This document shows positions 7,429-13,226 of a DNA stretch of 14,629 nucleotides, piece by piece. The translations under genes were made by a program, and so were the position numbers. How positions within the stretch are numbered: the stretch's first letter is position 1; the number at the start of each line of letters is the position of its first letter. The DNA is from an uncultured Eubacteriales bacterium (GTDB taxonomy: Bacteria; Bacillota; Clostridia; Oscillospirales; Oscillospiraceae): positions 1-14,629 of the forward strand of contig ONVR01000107.1 of assembly GCA_900321335.1 (NCBI GenBank), given 5' to 3'. The notes under the pieces were generated by a model. That model did no database searches and was not told the DNA's origin. It worked only from the letters and a program-made list of their open reading frames with translations.

Positions 7429-8644
7429 CGGCGAAGATCGTCCGCAGGACCCTGCCGAACAGCTCCGTCCAGCGCAGCCGTCCCACGCTGTCCGACGCTT
7501 TCAGCTCGTAGCGGCCCAGGATCTCCCCGCCGGCGGTGACGGTCAGTGTTCCGATGACCTGGCCCTTTTCCACCGGGGCCGTCAGCGTCTCGGGCAGCTC
7601 TACCTTCCGCTCCACGGCGCCCTGGGCGCCCTTTTCCACCAGAAGGCTCTCCCGCGTCTCCAGTACGGGCTGGACATATCGCTGGCGGCCCAGCTTCACG
7701 GGCACAGGACGCAGGATCTCCTCCGGCTCGTTGGGCACGGCGGTGTAGTTGGCAAAGCCGTAACTCAGCAGCGTTTTGGCGTCCTCAAAGCGCTGCTGTG
7801 AGGTTTCGCCGTGGAGAACGACGGCGATATACTCCACTCCCTCCCGCTCCGCCGTGGCGGACAGGCAGTACATGGCCCGGCTGGTAAAGCCCGTTTTCAG
7901 ACCCGTCGCGCCCTCATAGTAGTATATCAGCTTATTGGTGTTGCTCAGGCCGAATTCCCCGCTGCGGATGGTGTCCATCCAGATGGTGGTATAGGCCTTG
8001 ATCATCTCATGACAGATCAGCTCCCGGGACATGATGGCAATATCCCGCGCCGTGGTCACGTGCTCCGGGTCATCCATCAGGCCCGTACAGTTGGTAAAGC
8101 GGGTGTTTACCATCCCCAGCTCCGCGGCGCGCCGGTTCATCCGCTCCACGAAAGCCTCCTCCGTGCCCGCCAGATGCTCCGCCATGGCGACGGCGGCGTC
8201 GTTTGCCGAGGCCACCACAATGGCCTTGAGCATCTCGTGGACGGACATATGCTCCCCCTCTTCCAGAAACACCTGGGAGCCGCCCATGGAGGCTGCCCGG
8301 GCACTGCAGGTCACAGGATCGTCCAGGGCCACAGTATTGGCCTCAATGGCCTCCACGATGAGCAAAATGGTCATCACCTTCGTCACGCTGGCAGGCTCCC
8401 GGGGCGTGTCTGCGTCCTTCTCGTACAGCACCCGGCCGGAGCTCTTCTCCATCAGGATCGCCGAGGGCGCCGCTATGGTGATGGCGTCCCCCGTCAGCAG
8501 GGGCTCCCGGTGAGAAAACGCCTCCGTATCCAGCTCGGCGTCATCCAGAACGTCCAGACTCTCCCGGCTCCCGTCCGCCCCGGCGCTGAGGGTCAGCGGG
8601 CAGAGCAGCGCAAGGGTGAGCAAAATGATCAAAATCCGTCTCAT
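7421..8644 (-). CDS. Serine-type D-Ala-D-Ala carboxypeptidase, S11 family (DacF/PBP5-like)
   Basis: This 407-residue exported penicillin-binding protein trims the terminal D-Ala from peptidoglycan stem peptides. It starts with a signal peptide (MRRILIILLTLALLCPLTLS). All three active-site motifs are present: SVTK (86-89, catalytic Ser86), SAN (146-148) and KTG (250-252). After about residue 290 comes the beta-rich C-terminal domain of the PBP5 type (EEILRPVPVKLG onward). It ends in a segment (RWTELFGRVLRTIFAGG) that could be the amphipathic membrane anchor. The ATG at 8644 is chosen because AAAGGAG lies 8 nt upstream; the GTG at 8653 would overlap that ribosome site. Its upstream region holds a nested dyad (8666-8702). 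In spore formers DacF acts in the forespore, but no sporulation gene lies next to it here. Confidence 0.94.
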   Translation of the reverse strand: MRRILIILLTLALLCPLTLSAGADGSRESLDVLDDAELDTEAFSHREPLLTGDAITIAAPSAILMEKSSGRVLYEKDADTPREPASVTKVMTILLIVEAIEANTVALDDPVTCSARAASMGGSQVFLEEGEHMSVHEMLKAIVVASANDAAVAMAEHLAGTEEAFVERMNRRAAELGMVNTRFTNCTGLMDDPEHVTTARDIAIMSRELICHEMIKAYTTIWMDTIRSGEFGLSNTNKLIYYYEGATGLKTGFTSRAMYCLSATAEREGVEYIAVVLHGETSQQRFEDAKTLLSYGFANYTAVPNEPEEILRPVPVKLGRQRYVQPVLETRESLLVEKGAQGAVERKVELPETLTAPVEKGQVIGTLTVTAGGEILGRYELKASDSVGRLRWTELFGRVLRTIFAGG

Positions 8645-8665
8645 GACAAACACTCCTTTTGACTT

Positions 8666-8702
8666 GTACTAATTTTTATGCCGCCGGCATTTGTTTTAGT
8701 AC
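8666..8702. promoter_or_regulatory. Nested dyad symmetry upstream of the carboxypeptidase gene
   Basis: GTACTAA (8666-8672) and TTAGTAC (8696-8702) are inverted repeats. Between them ATGCCG (8678-8683) and CGGCAT (8685-8690) form a second inverted repeat with exactly the same centre (8684). The two 5-nt connecting stretches do not pair. This could be an operator or a leader hairpin of the carboxypeptidase mRNA; no confident minus-strand promoter is visible to decide. Confidence 0.5.
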
Positions 8703-8717
8703 CTGACCAAAAAGCAC

Positions 8718-8745
8718 TTGATTTTTCAAATTTCTGTGGTATGAT
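8718..8745 (+). promoter_or_regulatory. Promoter of tRNA-Gly
   Basis: TTGATT (8718-8723) and TATGAT (8740-8745) are 16 bp apart. CTGTGG directly precedes the -10, giving a TRTGn extended -10. The tRNA begins 11 nt after the -10. Confidence 0.7.
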
Positions 8746-8755
8746 AGGGATACAC

Positions 8756-8829
8756 GCAGGGTTGGTATATCGGTATTACTCTAGCTTCCCAAGCTAGCTA
8801 GGCGGGTTCGACTCCCGTACCCTGCTCCA
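8756..8829 (+). tRNA. tRNA-Gly (anticodon CCC)
   Basis: A 74-nt cloverleaf can be folded by hand. The acceptor stem GCAGGGT (8756-8762) pairs with ACCCTGC (8819-8825). The anticodon stem CTAGC/GCTAG closes the loop TTCCCAA, with anticodon CCC at 8788-8790. The T arm contains GGTTCGACTCC. The discriminator T is followed by an encoded CCA (8827-8829). CCC reads the glycine codon GGG, a normal extra tRNA in GC-rich genomes. It has its own promoter and terminator and is a single-gene unit. Confidence 0.95.
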
Positions 8830-8865
8830 AAAACAAGAGGCCGCCGTCGCGGCCTCTTGTTTTTG
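8830..8865 (+). terminator. Strong Rho-independent terminator directly after tRNA-Gly
   Basis: An A-rich arm ending in ACAAGAGGCCGC (8830-8844) pairs with GCGGCCTCTTGTTTTT (8849-8865) around the loop CGTC, giving about 15 bp and a T-run. It begins right after the CCA. Confidence 0.92.
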
Positions 8866-9031
8866 GGCTTCGCCCTTTGGAGATCACACCTGCTCGGCGG
8901 AAGTGAATTCCGCCTGCGCCAAGGTTTTGCTTTGCAAAACGCTTGTTACCCGCGACAACGCGGGATGCGCCTTCGGCGCTTCCTGTTTTCTGTGCCCGCA
9001 CCTGCGGCCTCTTGTTTTTGGGCTTCGCCCT
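8849..9031. repeat. 28-nt direct repeat flanking a string of small hairpins
   Basis: The 28 bases at 8849-8876 (GCGGCCTCTTGTTTTTGGGC then TTCGCCCT) recur exactly at 9004-9031. The first copy is the right arm of the tRNA terminator plus a small GGGC-TTCG-CCC-type hairpin; the second copy has no left terminator arm. Between them lie further stem-loops: GGCGGAA/TTCCGCC (8896-8914), CAAG-GTTTTGC/GCAAAAC-CTTG (8920-8945), CCCGCG/CGCGGG (8949-8964) and GCGCC/GGCGC (8967-8979). The region between the tRNA and the rhodanese gene (about 240 nt) carries no believable coding frame. It looks like repeated hairpin-rich filler or a decayed small element. Confidence 0.75.
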
Positions 9032-9071
9032 ATGACACCCATCGATTTCACTTTATCCAGGAGACCCCCCT

Positions 9072-9392
9072 ATGAACGACGCGTTTCAGACCATAACGCC
9101 CCAGCAGGCCAAGGCCATGATGGAGGCAAACCCGAACTGCCTGATCCTGGACGTCCGGGAGATCGAAGAATACATCACCGGACACGTGGATGAGGCGCTG
9201 CCCTTCACGCTCTCTGAGATCGACGCAGCTTCCGCCCGAGAGATGATCGAAAGTCCGGACAGTCTGGTGCTGGTATACTGCCGCACGGGTAAGCGCAGCC
9301 GCCAGGCCGCGGCAAAGCTGGCCGCCCTGGGTTACACCAACGTGTATGACTTCGGCGGTCTGGAAAGCTGGCCTTATGGCCTGTATTACTAA
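9072..9392 (+). CDS. Single-domain rhodanese-like protein
   Basis: This 106-residue protein is a complete rhodanese domain: ILDVREIEEYITGHVDEALP near 25-44, then the active-site loop CRTGKRS with Cys70, and a closing YDFGGLESW (92-100). Such domains carry a persulfide on the Cys and pass sulfane sulfur to acceptors or detoxify thiols. There is no signal peptide, so it is probably cytoplasmic. The ATG at 9072 has AGGAG (9059-9063) 8 nt upstream. It is followed 13 nt later by a protein tyrosine phosphatase gene in the same direction, so the two are probably co-transcribed. No promoter is clear in the hairpin-rich region upstream. The acceptor cannot be told from sequence. Confidence 0.93.
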   Translation: MNDAFQTITPQQAKAMMEANPNCLILDVREIEEYITGHVDEALPFTLSEIDAASAREMIESPDSLVLVYCRTGKRSRQAAAKLAALGYTNVYDFGGLESWPYGLYY

Positions 9393-9405
9393 GGCGGTCG
9401 TCTGT

Positions 9406-9864
9406 ATGAGAAAGATTCTGTTTGTCTGTCTGGGCAATATCTGCCGCAGTCCCATGGCGGAGTTCGTGATGAAAAAGCTCGTCGCCGAAGCAGGGCTGGA
9501 AAACGCGTTTTTCATCGCCTCCGCCGCCACCAGCGACGAGGAACGGGGCAATCCCGTCTATCCGCCTGCCCGGCGGGAACTGGCATCTCACGGCATCTCC
9601 TGCGCCGGGAAAACCGCCCGGCAGATCACGGCGGCGGATTACAACGCCTTTGACGTGATCGTCGCCATGGAGCGCGCCAATCTCCGGGCCCTGTCCCGAA
9701 TCCTTCCCGGCGAGGACAAAACGAGCCTCCTGCTGGACTATACGGACACCCCCGGTGACATCGCCGACCCCTGGTACACCGGGGATTTTGCCGCCACCTA
9801 CCGTCAGGTGCTCTCCGGCTGCTGGGGACTTCTGGCGCACCTGACTGCCGGATGCGGCCATTGA
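9406..9864 (+). CDS. Low-molecular-weight protein tyrosine phosphatase
   Basis: This 152-residue phosphatase has the family's P-loop near the N-terminus, VCLGNICRSPMAE, with nucleophile Cys8 and Arg14 (CX5R). The general acid is Asp121 in the ADPWY motif. Length is typical. The residue after CLGN is Ile12, as in tyrosine-specific members such as YfkJ; the arginine phosphatase YwlE has Thr at this place, so phosphotyrosine is the more likely substrate. ArsC-type arsenate reductases share the fold but normally carry extra C-terminal cysteines; here only a Cys near the end is seen (AGCGH). The ATG at 9406 begins the conserved domain, with a weak AAGGCGG upstream; an open frame starting at 9346 overlaps the rhodanese gene and adds nothing conserved. 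Confidence 0.93.
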   Translation: MRKILFVCLGNICRSPMAEFVMKKLVAEAGLENAFFIASAATSDEERGNPVYPPARRELASHGISCAGKTARQITAADYNAFDVIVAMERANLRALSRILPGEDKTSLLLDYTDTPGDIADPWYTGDFAATYRQVLSGCWGLLAHLTAGCGH

Positions 9865-9887
9865 CGAATCTGGCGGATTGTGATACT
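9861..9887 (+). promoter_or_regulatory. Possible promoter for degV
   Basis: TTGACG (9861-9866) overlaps the stop of the phosphatase gene. Candidate -10 hexamers are GATACT (9882-9887, 15-bp spacer) or TACTCT (9884-9889, 17-bp spacer); neither is ideal. DegV may instead be read through from the rhodanese-phosphatase unit. Confidence 0.3.
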
Positions 9888-9945
9888 CTTACGTTTGTAC
9901 CGGACCAAAGCAACAGGTTTCAATTATCTTAAAGGAATACGATCT

Positions 9946-10818
9946 ATGTCTAAAATCGCTATTATCACTGACTCCGCAAGCGACGTTTCCCCTGCGGACG
10001 AAAAAGAATACGGCATCTTTATGATGCCCTTCACCGCCGTGCTGGACGATAAGGAGTACGTCAGCCGGATCGACGTGGACAACGACACGTTTTACAAGCT
10101 CATGGACGCAAGCGCAAGTCTGCCCACACACTCCCAGCTGACGGCTTATGACTTTATCCAGATGTACAAAAGGCTCTTCGCTGACGGCTACACGGACGCC
10201 ATTGCGGTGCTGATTAACGCGGAGGGCTCCTCCACCTTTGAAAACGCCTGCATGGCCTACGACCTGTTCCTGGAGGAGGTCCCCCAGGCAAAAGACGTGT
10301 TTCACGTGCACCCCTTTGACAGCGAGAGCTACAGCGGCAGTTACGGCTACGCCGTGGTAGAGGCCGCCAAGATGGTCCGTCAGGAAAAGCCGCTGGAGGA
10401 GATTCTGGCCTTTATCCGGGACTGGCTGGATCACGTGGCCATTTACTTCGGCATTTACACCCTCAAATACGCAAAAAAATCCGGCCGGATCCCCAGCGCC
10501 GCCGCCTTCGTGGGAGAAGCTCTCGGCCTCAAGCCCATTTTGTACATCGACGACCACAAGATCGTCACCGCCGATAAGGTCCGGGGCGACAAGCGGGTAA
10601 TCCCCACCATTATTGACTACGTCCGGAAACATATGGAGCCCGGCTCCCCTTACTGCCTCAACTACGGCAGCGACAGGGCGCTGCTGGACGAGATGCGCGC
10701 CGCGGCGGAAAAGGCAATCGGCTACCCTGCCTCTTACGAATTTCAGGTGGGCGCCGTGATCGCCGCCAACGCCGGTCACAGGCTTATCGCCATCACCTTC
10801 CGTCAGAAAGAACAATAA
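9946..10818 (+). CDS. DegV family protein (fatty-acid-binding, FakB-like)
   Basis: This 290-residue two-lobed DegV protein binds a fatty acid. Members called FakB present it to the kinase FakA for acyl-phosphate formation. Family landmarks are ITDSASDV (7-14), THSQLT (61-66, the usual TSQPS-like ligand loop), AEGSSTFENA (92-101), DSESYSGSYG (125-134), and the strongly conserved YAKKSGRIP (175-183) and GLKPIL (194-199). The ATG at 9946 is chosen because AAAGGA lies 9 nt upstream (9931-9936) and the fold begins at SKIAIITDS; the open frame reaches 9880 without similarity. No fakA or phospholipid synthesis gene is adjacent. It lies 81 nt behind the tyrosine phosphatase gene and ends at a bidirectional terminator. 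Fatty-acid specificity cannot be read from sequence. Confidence 0.92.
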   Translation: MSKIAIITDSASDVSPADEKEYGIFMMPFTAVLDDKEYVSRIDVDNDTFYKLMDASASLPTHSQLTAYDFIQMYKRLFADGYTDAIAVLINAEGSSTFENACMAYDLFLEEVPQAKDVFHVHPFDSESYSGSYGYAVVEAAKMVRQEKPLEEILAFIRDWLDHVAIYFGIYTLKYAKKSGRIPSAAAFVGEALGLKPILYIDDHKIVTADKVRGDKRVIPTIIDYVRKHMEPGSPYCLNYGSDRALLDEMRAAAEKAIGYPASYEFQVGAVIAANAGHRLIAITFRQKEQ

Positions 10819-10823
10819 AGAAA

Positions 10824-10848
10824 GCCGTCGCCCGGATCGGGCGGCGGC
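10824..10848. terminator. Terminator between convergent degV and the 63-residue protein gene
   Basis: GCCGTCGCCCG (10824-10834) pairs with CGGGCGGCGGC (10838-10848), eleven pairs with one G-T wobble and a 3-nt loop. The plus-strand tail TCTTGCTTTCT is T-rich and the minus-strand tail TTTCTTTATTG is also T-rich, so it can serve both genes. Confidence 0.85.
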
Positions 10849-10857
10849 TCTTGCTTT

Positions 10858-11049
10858 CTACTCCTCTTCCAGTTCAAAGGCCTTCTGGATGATATAACAC
10901 TCACCGGCGTAGCGGCAGCGGTCAAAATCGCACTCCGTACGGATCAGGGACAGGTATCCGTCGCTGTCCACCTCGTAGGTACAGGCCATCTGCCGGGTCT
11001 CGTTTTTTACCTTGCAGTAACCGTCAAAGGTCTCCACACGCATTTCCAT
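10858..11049 (-). CDS. 63-residue cysteine-rich acidic protein of unknown function
   Basis: This small soluble protein has five cysteines at 12, 23, 40, 45 and 51. The last three lie in the C-terminal stretch TECDFDRCRYAGECYI, with C-x4-C-x5-C spacing. That arrangement suggests metal or Fe-S binding or thiol chemistry, but it matches no signature I can name. There is no signal peptide or membrane helix. The ATG at 11049 has AGGTG close upstream, and the gene begins 17 nt after the cysE stop, so it is probably the second gene of a cysE transcript. A small protein tied to cysteine synthesis could relate to sulfur supply, but this is inference from position only. Its end is set by the shared terminator at 10824-10848. 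Confidence 0.75.
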   Translation of the reverse strand: MEMRVETFDGYCKVKNETRQMACTYEVDSDGYLSLIRTECDFDRCRYAGECYIIQKAFELEEE

Positions 11050-11066
11050 AAAATCACCTGCCGCCG

Positions 11067-12011
11067 TCAGATCTCATAGCACCAGTATTCCGGCTTATCT
11101 GTCTCGGCAAAGCCGTCCGGTTTGAACTGCAGCTCCGGGGCGCGCATGCTCACCCGGGTGTGCGGGGGCACGGAGCTGGTGATGAAGGCGTTGCCGCCGA
11201 TGATGCAGCCCTCACCGATGACCGTCTCGCCCCCAAGGATGGAGGCGCCGGAGTATATGGTCACGTCGTTTTCAATGGTGGGATGGCGTTTTTTGTTCCG
11301 CAGGCCCTGGCCCGCTCTGGTGGACAGGCCGCCCAGGGTCACCCCCTGATAGATCTTCACCCGATCCCCGATGGTGGTGGTCTCCCCGATGACCACGCCG
11401 GTGCCGTGGTCGATAAAGAAATACTTTCCGATGGTGGCCCCGGGATGGATGTCAATTCCCGTCAGGCTGTGGGCATGCTCGGTCATGATCCGGGGGATGA
11501 TGGGCACCCCCAGCAGGTGCAGCTCATGGGCGATGCGGCTGACGGTGATGGCGTAAAAGCCCGGGTAGGACAGGATGATCTCGTCGTGGTTGAAGGCCGC
11601 CGGGTCCCCCTCGTAAGCCGCCGCCAGATCCAGTTTCAGGGTCTCGTGGATCTGGGGAATGGTCTCAATAAAGCGCCTGGCCACCTCCTTGGCCCGGCGG
11701 TGCCGGGTCCCGCTGTCCGCTCCCGCGTAAGCCTCGCTCTGGATCAGGGCCAGGGTGATCTGCCCCACCAGCGTCACGTAGATCTCCCCCACCAGGGAGC
11801 TGAGTTCGTACTCCAGGGCAAAGCCCCCTACGTCCTTACTGACGAAGTGAGCCGGAAACAGCACCTTCTGCATTTTATCCAGCACCGTGACGATCTCCTT
11901 CTTATCCGGCTGATCGTTCACGGCCAGACGCTCCGCCCCGTAGCGGCTTCGGGTATCCGCCCCGATGGCGCTTGCAATGGTCTCTATGGTTTTTCCCAGT
12001 TGGTTGGACAT
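11067..12011 (-). CDS. cysE: Serine O-acetyltransferase
   Basis: This enzyme makes O-acetylserine from serine and acetyl-CoA, the first step of cysteine synthesis. The 314-residue protein has an alpha-helical N-terminal half and a left-handed beta-helix of hexapeptide repeats from about residue 180 (DIHPGATIGKYFFIDHGTGV, VIGETTTIGD and similar). The catalytic pair corresponds to Asp187 (DIHPGA) and His202 (DHGTG). It has a longer N-terminal region than the short EpsC-type enzymes. The ATG at 12011 is preferred because GGGAG lies 9 nt upstream. The ATGs at 12035 and 12032 are possible, but the predicted transcript start falls almost on top of their ribosome site. The protein ends in YWCYEI. 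The downstream gene encodes a small Cys-rich protein. No cysK is in the window. Confidence 0.95.
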   Translation of the reverse strand: MSNQLGKTIETIASAIGADTRSRYGAERLAVNDQPDKKEIVTVLDKMQKVLFPAHFVSKDVGGFALEYELSSLVGEIYVTLVGQITLALIQSEAYAGADSGTRHRRAKEVARRFIETIPQIHETLKLDLAAAYEGDPAAFNHDEIILSYPGFYAITVSRIAHELHLLGVPIIPRIMTEHAHSLTGIDIHPGATIGKYFFIDHGTGVVIGETTTIGDRVKIYQGVTLGGLSTRAGQGLRNKKRHPTIENDVTIYSGASILGGETVIGEGCIIGGNAFITSSVPPHTRVSMRAPELQFKPDGFAETDKPEYWCYEI

Positions 12012-12055
12012 GGCACATTTCTCCCATTCCATCAAGGTGTTGTCTTCTCCGTATC

Positions 12056-12084
12056 ATTATAGATAAATCCCGGCAAGGTGTCAA
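12056..12084 (-). promoter_or_regulatory. Perfect consensus sigma-A promoter for cysE
   Basis: On the minus strand, TTGACA (complement of 12079-12084) and TATAAT (complement of 12056-12061) are 17 bp apart, matching consensus at all twelve positions. The leader to the ATG at 12011 would be about 38 nt, too short for a T-box or a riboswitch, so control, if any, must act at the promoter. Confidence 0.9.
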
Positions 12085-12150
12085 TCTCCCCTTCCCAAAA
12101 CCCAACTGTGATAAAAAATCATTTTTATGAATAATGCTAATAATATAGGA

Positions 12151-12179
12151 TTGCAATTCCGAATAAACTGTGGTATACT
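12151..12179 (+). promoter_or_regulatory. Sigma-A promoter for the BlaI-family regulator
   Basis: TTGCAA (12151-12156) and TATACT (12174-12179) are 17 bp apart, with CTGTGG directly before the -10 (TRTGn extended -10). The surrounding 130 bases are clearly AT-rich compared with the rest of the window, which may aid promoter strength. Confidence 0.75.
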
Positions 12180-12182
12180 TAC

Positions 12183-12229
12183 TACAATATGGTAAACAAT
12201 GTAAATTATTTTCCTCTATGATTTACATT
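12183..12229. promoter_or_regulatory. Candidate operator for the BlaI-family repressor
   Basis: Just downstream of the promoter, AATGTAAAT (12198-12206) and ATTTACATT (12221-12229) form a perfect 9-bp inverted repeat with a 14-nt spacer. A further TACA at 12183-12186 precedes TGTA at 12200-12203. BlaI, MecI and CopY operators are built from TACA/TGTA half-sites, so this fits autoregulation, though the spacing differs from the classic compact operator. Confidence 0.5.
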
Positions 12230-12253
12230 TGCGCCCCAGTAAGGAGTGAGACG

Positions 12254-12649
12254 ATGAACACCTTTACCCTGACTCGAAGCGAAAGGGAAATCATGTCGCT
12301 GCTGTGGAAGGTCAACGAACCCCTGACAACGGTGGAGATCGTGGAGCAGGCTCAGACAAAATCGTGGAAGAGCAAGTCCATCAACGTGCTCATCAACGGT
12401 TTGCTGGAGAAGGACGCCGTGAAGATCTGCGATCTGAAAAAGGTGGGCAATCACTACTGCCGCACGTTTGCGCCCACCCTGTCGCAGCATGAGTACTGGA
12501 TCTCCCTGATCAACCGGTCCGGCGATTCGGCCTCCAGCATGGAAAATGTAGTTCTCACATTTGTGGAAAACAACCCTGTTTCCCTGGAAACGCTGAAATC
12601 CCTGCAGCGTATCATCAACGACAGGCTGGCCAAAACCGCCAGCGAATAA
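12254..12649 (+). CDS. BlaI/MecI/CopY-family transcriptional repressor
   Basis: This 131-residue regulator has an N-terminal winged helix: LTRSEREIMSLLWKV (6-20), TTVEIVEQ (25-32) and WKSKSINVLINGLLEKDAV (38-56), the BlaI/MecI DNA-binding pattern. A C-terminal dimerisation part follows (about 80-131). The ATG at 12254 has AAGGAGTGAG (12241-12250) upstream; the frame is open to 12170 but that segment is promoter sequence. In BlaI and MecI the sensor protease cuts an Asn-Phe bond in a VLNF-type segment; here the matching place reads VLTF (Thr102-Phe103). No blaR1/mecR1 sensor, beta-lactamase or copper pump is adjacent, so this is an orphan member. It may control itself through the dyad upstream and unlinked targets. 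Confidence 0.88.
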   Translation: MNTFTLTRSEREIMSLLWKVNEPLTTVEIVEQAQTKSWKSKSINVLINGLLEKDAVKICDLKKVGNHYCRTFAPTLSQHEYWISLINRSGDSASSMENVVLTFVENNPVSLETLKSLQRIINDRLAKTASE

Positions 12650-12657
12650 CCTTATCT

Positions 12658-12686
12658 GACGTCCCGGTCCATCCGACCGGGGCGTC
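12658..12686 (+). terminator. Rho-independent terminator after the BlaI-family gene
   Basis: GACGTCCCGGTC (12658-12669) pairs with GACCGGGGCGTC (12675-12686) with one G-T wobble and the loop CATCC, followed by TTTTGCTTT. It isolates this gene from the XRE regulator. Confidence 0.9.
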
Positions 12687-12705
12687 TTTTGCTTTCGGAT
12701 TGCGG

Positions 12706-12734
12706 TTGCATCCGAAAAACGACTGTGGTATGGT
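12706..12734 (+). promoter_or_regulatory. Promoter for the XRE regulator
   Basis: TTGCAT (12706-12711) and TATGGT (12729-12734) are 17 bp apart, again with CTGTGG directly before the -10. A TATAAA lies at 12734-12739 but has a 22-bp spacing. Confidence 0.6.
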
Positions 12735-12758
12735 ATAAACAAAAAGGGAGGGATTTCC

Positions 12759-13187
12759 ATGGCATCGAAAAAACTCGGGACGCTGATCCGGCAGGCCCGC
12801 ACGGACGCGGGGCTGACCCAGGAGCAGCTGGCAAAAAAGGTCAAGGGCGTTACGGCCTCTGACATCAGCAAGGCGGAGCGGGGCGAAAAGGAGCTGTCCC
12901 AGGACGCGCTCAAGCAGATCGCCAAAGCCACCGGCGTCACCCAGAAGTCGCTGCTGGAGGCGGCGGGCTCTTCTGCGGCCAAAAAAGCGACCGCCAAGAC
13001 CTCTTCCGGCACCTCGATGAAGGTGACGGCGGCGGAGAAAAAGCTGCTGGAGCTCTACCGGGCCGCCGACAGCGATACCCGGAAGGCGGCGGAAAAGCTG
13101 CTTAAGGGAGAAAAGGCAGATGGCGATCTGCTCACGTCGCTGCTGGGGGGCGCGGCGGATCTTCTCTCCAACATGGGAAAGAAATAA
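12759..13187 (+). CDS. XRE-family helix-turn-helix regulator with Lys/Ala-rich linker
   Basis: This 142-residue DNA-binding protein has an N-terminal HTH_3 domain at about 5-66. Visible in it are LIRQARTDAGLTQEQLAKKV, then TASDISKAERGEKELSQDAL for the recognition helix and what follows. A flexible Ala/Lys/Ser/Thr-rich linker (70-88) joins it to a helical C-terminal region (89-142), which includes KLLELYRAADSDTRKAAEKLL. It has no peptidase or sugar-binding domain. The ATG at 12759 has GGGAGGG upstream. The next gene, a URO-D-superfamily protein, starts 39 nt after the stop in the same direction, so the two are probably one transcript. Target genes are unknown; control of the downstream gene is a guess from position. 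Confidence 0.9.
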   Translation: MASKKLGTLIRQARTDAGLTQEQLAKKVKGVTASDISKAERGEKELSQDALKQIAKATGVTQKSLLEAAGSSAAKKATAKTSSGTSMKVTAAEKKLLELYRAADSDTRKAAEKLLKGEKADGDLLTSLLGGAADLLSNMGKK

Positions 13188-13189
13188 CG

Positions 13190-13207
13190 ACGCACACAAC
13201 GCACACA
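13190..13207 (+). repeat. Tandem 9-nt duplication
   Basis: ACGCACACA occurs twice in direct succession (13190-13198 and 13199-13207) between the XRE gene and the next start. It could be a slippage duplication or a small binding site; the sequence does not say. Confidence 0.6.
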
Positions 13208-13226
13208 GGGAAAGGGTAGGAAAACC

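Noticed and set aside
8798..9001. 67-codon minus-strand open frame ending inside the tRNA
   Set aside because: Overlaps the tRNA and the hairpin string; a frame ending in GVEPA is the familiar artefact of translating a tRNA T-arm backwards.
8849..9031. CRISPR array
   Set aside because: Only two copies of a 28-nt unit, 155 bases apart, with hairpins rather than uniform spacers between and no cas genes.
8756..9031. Integration site of a mobile element at the tRNA
   Set aside because: The direct repeat consists of terminator sequence, not the tRNA 3' end, and no integrase gene is present; only a decayed small element remains possible.
8857..9193. Short plus-strand open frames across the hairpin string
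   Set aside because: Composed of repeat and hairpin sequence, no ribosome site, and one overlaps the rhodanese start.
12012..12253. T-box or riboswitch ahead of cysE or the BlaI-family gene
   Set aside because: Predicted leaders are only about 40-70 nt and show no T-box motif or aptamer core.
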